This document shows positions 60,318-64,000 of a stretch of DNA of 64,000 nt, piece after piece (position 1 is the first letter of the stretch; the number at the start of each line of letters is the position of its first letter). The stretch covers positions 124,001 through 188,000 of the forward strand of contig CAWFXC010000002.1 in assembly GCA_963819735.1 (NCBI GenBank), written 5' to 3'. Origin of the DNA: CAWFXC01 sp963819735. Its GTDB lineage: Bacteria > Actinomycetota > Acidimicrobiia > IMCC26256 > DASPTH01. The notes under the pieces are model-generated. The model was not told the DNA's origin, searched no databases, and worked only from the letters and a program-made list of their open reading frames with translations. Both the position numbers and the translations under genes were made by a program.

Positions 60318-62735
60318 CTACCCCTCAGGAATTTCGGCGTGCTCCTCGACCGGCTCGTCGAAGTTGCGCCGGCTGCCGATGACGCGGCTGAAGCGCCAGC
60401 CCACCTCGAGCAGGGCGATGGCGACGGCGGCGATGATCGCCGCCTCCACCAACACGTTGCCCGGGGGCAGTTGCAGGGCGTAGAAGTCGCGCAGCCACGG
60501 CACCGCGAGGATCACCGCCACCGATCCAACCATGGACGCGACGAGCAGCGTCTTCCACCAGTTGAACGGGCGGGCCTGCAGCACCAGCACCCACAGCCCC
60601 ACGGCCATCAACACCAGCGCCGACGTGGTCCGCGCCTCGCGGCTCGACAGATCGTGGCCGTACCGCGCGATGCCGTAGGTGATCAGGGCGGCGGCCGCCG
60701 CCACGGTGCCCGCAGGGATGGTGAAGCGCAGGACCCGGATGATGAAGCCGGGGATGTAGCGGCGCGAGTTCGGCGCCAGCGCGAGGAAGAAACCGGGGAT
60801 GCCGATGGTGAACGTACTGATGATCGTCAGGTGCCGCGGCAGGTACGGATAGGGCCAGCCCGCGATCACCACCGAGATGACGAGCAGCGTGGCCCACACC
60901 GTCTTGGTCACGAAGAGGTTGGCCGACCGCTCGATGTTCGCGATGACGCGCCGACCTTCGGCCACCACGCCCGGCATGGTCGCGAACTTCCCGTCGAGCA
61001 GCACGAGTTGCGCGACCGCGCGCGTCGCGGCCGCGCCCGAACCCATCGCGATCCCGATGTCGGCGTCCTTCAGGGCCAGCGCATCGTTCACGCCGTCGCC
61101 CGTCATCGCGACGACGTGCCCCTTCGACTGCAACGCCTTCACCATCGCGCGCTTCTGCTGCGGCGACACCCTCCCGAACACGGAGTGCGCCTCGAGTGCC
61201 GTGGCCATGCCCTCGACGTCGTCGGGGAGGTCGCGCGCGTCGTACCCGTCGTCGGCGTGCGGGAGATCGACCCGCTTCGCGACCGCGGCGACGGTGCGGG
61301 GATTGTCACCCGAGATCACCTTGAGCGCGACGCCCTGTTCGTCGAAGTAGCGCAACGCGTCGGCGGCGTCGGGCCGGATCTGCTCGGCGAACGTCACCAG
61401 TGCGACCGCCTCCAGCGATGCGGGCAGCTCCTCGCCGGCCAGGGCGGCGTCGGTGTGGGCGAGCACGAGCACGCGCCGCCCGTCGGAGGCCAGCTCGTTG
61501 GCCCGGGCGCGGGCGGCGGCGGTGTCGTCGAGCAGCACCATCTCCGGTGCGCCCATCACCCAGGTGCCGTGGCCGGCGAAGCTCGCCGCGCTCCACTTCC
61601 GGGCCGACGAGAACGGCACCGCACCCGTACGCGACCACCCCTCGGCCGGTGGGAACGCCGCCGCCAACGCGGCGAGGGTGGCGTTGCGGTTCTCGTCGTC
61701 GGCCAGTGCCCCCAACGCCTGCTCGACCGGTTCCTGCTCCGCACCGCCGACCAGCTCGAGCGCGTCGTATCCGATCTCGCCGTCGGTGAGGGTGCCGGTC
61801 TTGTCGAGGCACACGACGTCGACACGCGCCAGACCCTCCACCGCGGGCAGCTCCTGCACCAGCACCTTGCGACGCGCGAGCGTGACCGCCGCCACCCCGA
61901 ACGCAACGCTGGTGAGGAGGACCAGTCCTTCGGGCACCATGCCGACGACGCCGGCGACCGTCGCTCGCAGTGCGGCGTCGAGGTCGTTGTCCTGGAGCTG
62001 GCTCCACAGGAGGAGAGCAGAGGCCGGGATCAGCACCCACGTGACGATGCGCAGGATGGTGTTGATGCCGTCCATCAGCTCGGAGCGCGTGAGTTGGAAT
62101 CGACGCGCCTCGGCCGCGAGCTTCGCCGCGTACGAATCGGCACCGACGCGCGTCGCCTGGAAGCGTCCGATCCCGGCGACGACGAAGCTGCCCGACAACA
62201 CTTCGTCGCCGTTGCCCTTGTTCAGGGGATCGCTCTCCCCGGTGAGCAGTGATTCGTCGACCTCGAGCCCGTCGGCGGTGTGCACGGTGCCGTCACACGG
62301 AACCTGGTCGCCGGTGCGCAGCTCGAGCAGGTCGTCGAGCGCCACCGCTTCCACCGCGATCTCGGCCACGGTGCCGTCGCGCACCACGCGTGCCCGCGGC
62401 GCGTTGAGCACCGCGAGCTGGTCGAGGGTGCGCTTCGCCCGCACCTCCTGGAAGATGCCGATGCAGGAGTTCGCGATCAGCACGATCCCGAAGGTGGCGT
62501 CCTGGATCGGGCCCACGACCGCGATCACCGCGAGCATCGCACCGAGGATCGCGTTGAAGCGGGTGAACACGTTCGCCCGCACGATTTCGCTCAGCTTGCG
62601 ACTCGTACGCTCGCCGGTGTCGTTCACCAGACCGCGGTCGACGCGGTCCTGCACCTCGGCCGCGGTGAGGCCGGTGGGAGGGGTGACCGAAGCGGCGAGC
62701 GAACCCGCTTCGCCCGACAGCTGCGGCGCGCTCAC
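60318..62735 (-). CDS. P-type cation-translocating ATPase (CtpE-like)
   Basis: An 805-residue P-type ATPase. The actuator has LLTGESDP, the membrane ion motif is GMVPEGLVLLTS, the phosphorylation site is Asp311 (VCLDKTGTLTDG), and the P domain carries VISGDNPRTV and GDGVNDALALKDADIGIAMGSG. Length and sequence style match mycobacterial CtpE, which transports Ca2+. The ion here is not proven. It starts 9 bp after the PhoU/TrkA-C gene stop and is co-transcribed with it. Confidence 0.92.
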   Translation of the reverse strand: MSAPQLSGEAGSLAASVTPPTGLTAAEVQDRVDRGLVNDTGERTSRKLSEIVRANVFTRFNAILGAMLAVIAVVGPIQDATFGIVLIANSCIGIFQEVRAKRTLDQLAVLNAPRARVVRDGTVAEIAVEAVALDDLLELRTGDQVPCDGTVHTADGLEVDESLLTGESDPLNKGNGDEVLSGSFVVAGIGRFQATRVGADSYAAKLAAEARRFQLTRSELMDGINTILRIVTWVLIPASALLLWSQLQDNDLDAALRATVAGVVGMVPEGLVLLTSVAFGVAAVTLARRKVLVQELPAVEGLARVDVVCLDKTGTLTDGEIGYDALELVGGAEQEPVEQALGALADDENRNATLAALAAAFPPAEGWSRTGAVPFSSARKWSAASFAGHGTWVMGAPEMVLLDDTAAARARANELASDGRRVLVLAHTDAALAGEELPASLEAVALVTFAEQIRPDAADALRYFDEQGVALKVISGDNPRTVAAVAKRVDLPHADDGYDARDLPDDVEGMATALEAHSVFGRVSPQQKRAMVKALQSKGHVVAMTGDGVNDALALKDADIGIAMGSGAAATRAVAQLVLLDGKFATMPGVVAEGRRVIANIERSANLFVTKTVWATLLVISVVIAGWPYPYLPRHLTIISTFTIGIPGFFLALAPNSRRYIPGFIIRVLRFTIPAGTVAAAAALITYGIARYGHDLSSREARTTSALVLMAVGLWVLVLQARPFNWWKTLLVASMVGSVAVILAVPWLRDFYALQLPPGNVLVEAAIIAAVAIALLEVGWRFSRVIGSRRNFDEPVEEHAEIPEG

Positions 62736-62744
62736 CTCTCGACG

Positions 62745-63983
62745 CTAGCCCGGCGGGGCCGGAACCAGCGCGATCTCGCCGGTGGCGTCGTCCTCCAGCA
62801 CGCGGTATCCCCCGAGCTCGGCCAGCCGGGCCCGGCCTTCCTCGGGGCCGAGCGCGATCAGCTCGTCGCCCGCCCGGAGCTCGACCGGCCCGCGAGGCCG
62901 GTAGACGTAGCGCCCGGCCCGGCGGATGGCGAGCAGGTAGTAGCCGGTCTCGAGCTCGAGGTTGGCGGCAGCGAGCGTGCGGCCGTCGAGGAACGAGCGC
63001 GGCGACACCGGCACCCGCAGGATCACCTCGTCGGTGTCGCCGAACGCGATGGCGAGCACCGGGTGCATCTCCTCGCCCTCCTCGACCAGCCACACCATCT
63101 GCTGCGCGGCGTCGCCGAGCTCCTCGGCCGCCGCGCCCAGGTGCAGCAGCCCCCGCAACGGCGACGGCTCGACCTGCTCCGACGCGGCCCGCAACACCCA
63201 CACCTCGAGCCGTTCGCGCATCTCGTCGAGCCGGTCTTCGAGGCTGTTCACCTCAGCGGCCAGGCCCTGGTCGTTGAACAGAAGGGCCGAATAGGCGAGG
63301 CCGATGGCCACCTCGGACACGTTCTTCATCTCCACCAGGACGTCGACGGCGCGGCCGAGGTCGGTGATGACGGCGGGATCGTCGTCGGTACCGGGCGGAC
63401 GCCACTCGGGCGCACCGGCCAGCACCCGCAGCTCGGGGATCCCGCCCGCGGGCCCGCGCAGGAACAGGACGTCGTCGGGGAGCAACGTGTCGTCGCCGTC
63501 GGGGTCGATCATCCACTCCTTGCCGCGCCGGATCGCCATCACCCGCATGCCGACCACGGTCGGGAGGCAGGCGTCGGCGAGCGTGCGGTGCGCCAACCGG
63601 GCGTCGGGCCGGACCCGCACGCGGTGCGAGATCTCCTCGGCGGCCGCGAGGTCGGCGACCAACGCGGCGGGGATCCCGAGGCGGTGGGTCACGATGCGAG
63701 CGATGTCGACGGCGGCGTTGCCCATGCGCTCGATGGCCGAGAGCACGTGCAGCACGCTCGACATCTCCTCGGCGTCGCGCGGGGAGCGGGCCGCGAGCAC
63801 GCACACTTCGCGCATGGCGTGCGCGAGATCGGCGAGGCGCTCCTCGAGCGCCTGCACCTCGTGCGCCATGCCCACGTCGCCGAAGAAGAGCGCGGCGTAC
63901 GCCAGGTCGACCATGAGCTCGGACGTGTCTTTCGCCTCCGAGAGCATCGCCTTGAGATTGCGGGGTTGGTCGTCGGGTGCCAT
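62745..63983 (-). CDS. Duplicated PhoU-like/TrkA-C (RCK_C) protein
   Basis: A 412-residue soluble protein made of two tandem copies. Copy one: a PhoU-like helical unit (SELMVDLAYAALFFGDVGMAHEV ... MGNAAVDIARIVTHR) followed by an RCK_C domain (LADACLPTVVGMRVMAIRRGKEW). Copy two repeats this order (SEVAIGLAYSALLFNDQGLAAEV ... LETGYYLLAIRRAGRYVYRP). Such proteins regulate cation transporters by binding ligands at TrkA-C. It lies 9 bp before the P-type ATPase, which is the likely partner (inference). ATG 63983 is preceded by ggagctc; any upstream gene lies beyond the window. Confidence 0.87.
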   Translation of the reverse strand: MAPDDQPRNLKAMLSEAKDTSELMVDLAYAALFFGDVGMAHEVQALEERLADLAHAMREVCVLAARSPRDAEEMSSVLHVLSAIERMGNAAVDIARIVTHRLGIPAALVADLAAAEEISHRVRVRPDARLAHRTLADACLPTVVGMRVMAIRRGKEWMIDPDGDDTLLPDDVLFLRGPAGGIPELRVLAGAPEWRPPGTDDDPAVITDLGRAVDVLVEMKNVSEVAIGLAYSALLFNDQGLAAEVNSLEDRLDEMRERLEVWVLRAASEQVEPSPLRGLLHLGAAAEELGDAAQQMVWLVEEGEEMHPVLAIAFGDTDEVILRVPVSPRSFLDGRTLAAANLELETGYYLLAIRRAGRYVYRPRGPVELRAGDELIALGPEEGRARLAELGGYRVLEDDATGEIALVPAPPG

Positions 63984-64000
63984 GAGCTCCGGCTTGGGCG

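Noticed and set aside
60252..62252. A 666-codon + strand frame under the P-type ATPase
   Set aside because: It is antisense to a clear ATPase, and its translation is Arg/His-rich with no fold-like pattern.
1..64000. tRNA, rRNA, riboswitches, transposons and prophage genes
   Set aside because: No cloverleaf ending in CCA, no rRNA-like stretch, no transposase, integrase or phage structural protein was seen by eye in the translated frames. A covariance-model scan would be needed to be certain.

Overview
The window is about 64 kb of very GC-rich bacterial DNA with tightly packed genes, many GTG starts and frequent 1-4 bp gene overlaps. It looks like an actinobacterial chromosome. Supporting content is a mycothiol S-conjugate amidase (Mca), luciferase-like oxidoreductases of the F420 type, a DUF222-HNH (13E12-type) protein, a CtpE-like P-type ATPase and a geranylgeranyl-reductase-like flavoprotein. 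A member of the Acidimicrobiia is my best guess, but that is inference from gene content only. I saw no rRNA, tRNA, CRISPR array, transposase or phage genes.

Layout. 0-8 kb: the end of a likely membrane glycosyltransferase, a pentapeptide-repeat lipoprotein, a leftward PAP2 / GT-C mannosyltransferase / alcohol dehydrogenase / membrane protein group, a small HTH regulator, two small secreted proteins and a DUF2231 membrane protein. 8-16 kb: aldo/keto reductase, DUF222-HNH protein, ankyrin protein, membrane-anchored thermonuclease, LemA-like protein, and a soluble MgtE-N/CBS protein next to a DUF1003 protein. 14.8-25 kb: gltD-gltB, an ArsB/SLC13-type permease, purK and an alpha-methylacyl-CoA racemase, followed by a DUF2207 protein.

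26.7-38.5 kb is the most distinctive part, a signalling and export island. Rightward it has a NarL-type response regulator, a lone receiver domain and a large FtsX-type ABC permease. Leftward it has an operon of response regulator-adenylate/guanylate cyclase, ABC ATPase, a second large permease and a membrane histidine kinase. Divergent from that operon is a protein with a cyclic-nucleotide-binding domain. The parts are consistent with a phosphorelay that makes a cyclic nucleotide, which is then read by the neighbouring protein. The second permease carries an apparent single-base frameshift just before the point where its stop should overlap the kinase start.

38.5-64 kb holds metabolic and maintenance genes: exonuclease III, a CBS protein, two LLM oxidoreductases, DUF1990, two quinone oxidoreductases, etfBA, geranylgeranyl-reductase-like flavoprotein, a possible iron/2-oxoglutarate oxygenase, a RecB-type nuclease, PAP2 phosphatase, DsbA-like protein, YdjC-like protein, SCP2-like protein, mca, a TAP-type hydrolase and an acyl-CoA dehydrogenase. 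The end is a cation-transport block with CorA, a CtpE-like ATPase and a duplicated PhoU/TrkA-C protein.

Two general features of the DNA stand out. Convergent gene ends often carry strong inverted repeats, two of which share the same arm sequence (AACCTGCGTCG). Short tandem repeats of 12-30 bp recur at or near the 3' ends of genes or inside linkers.
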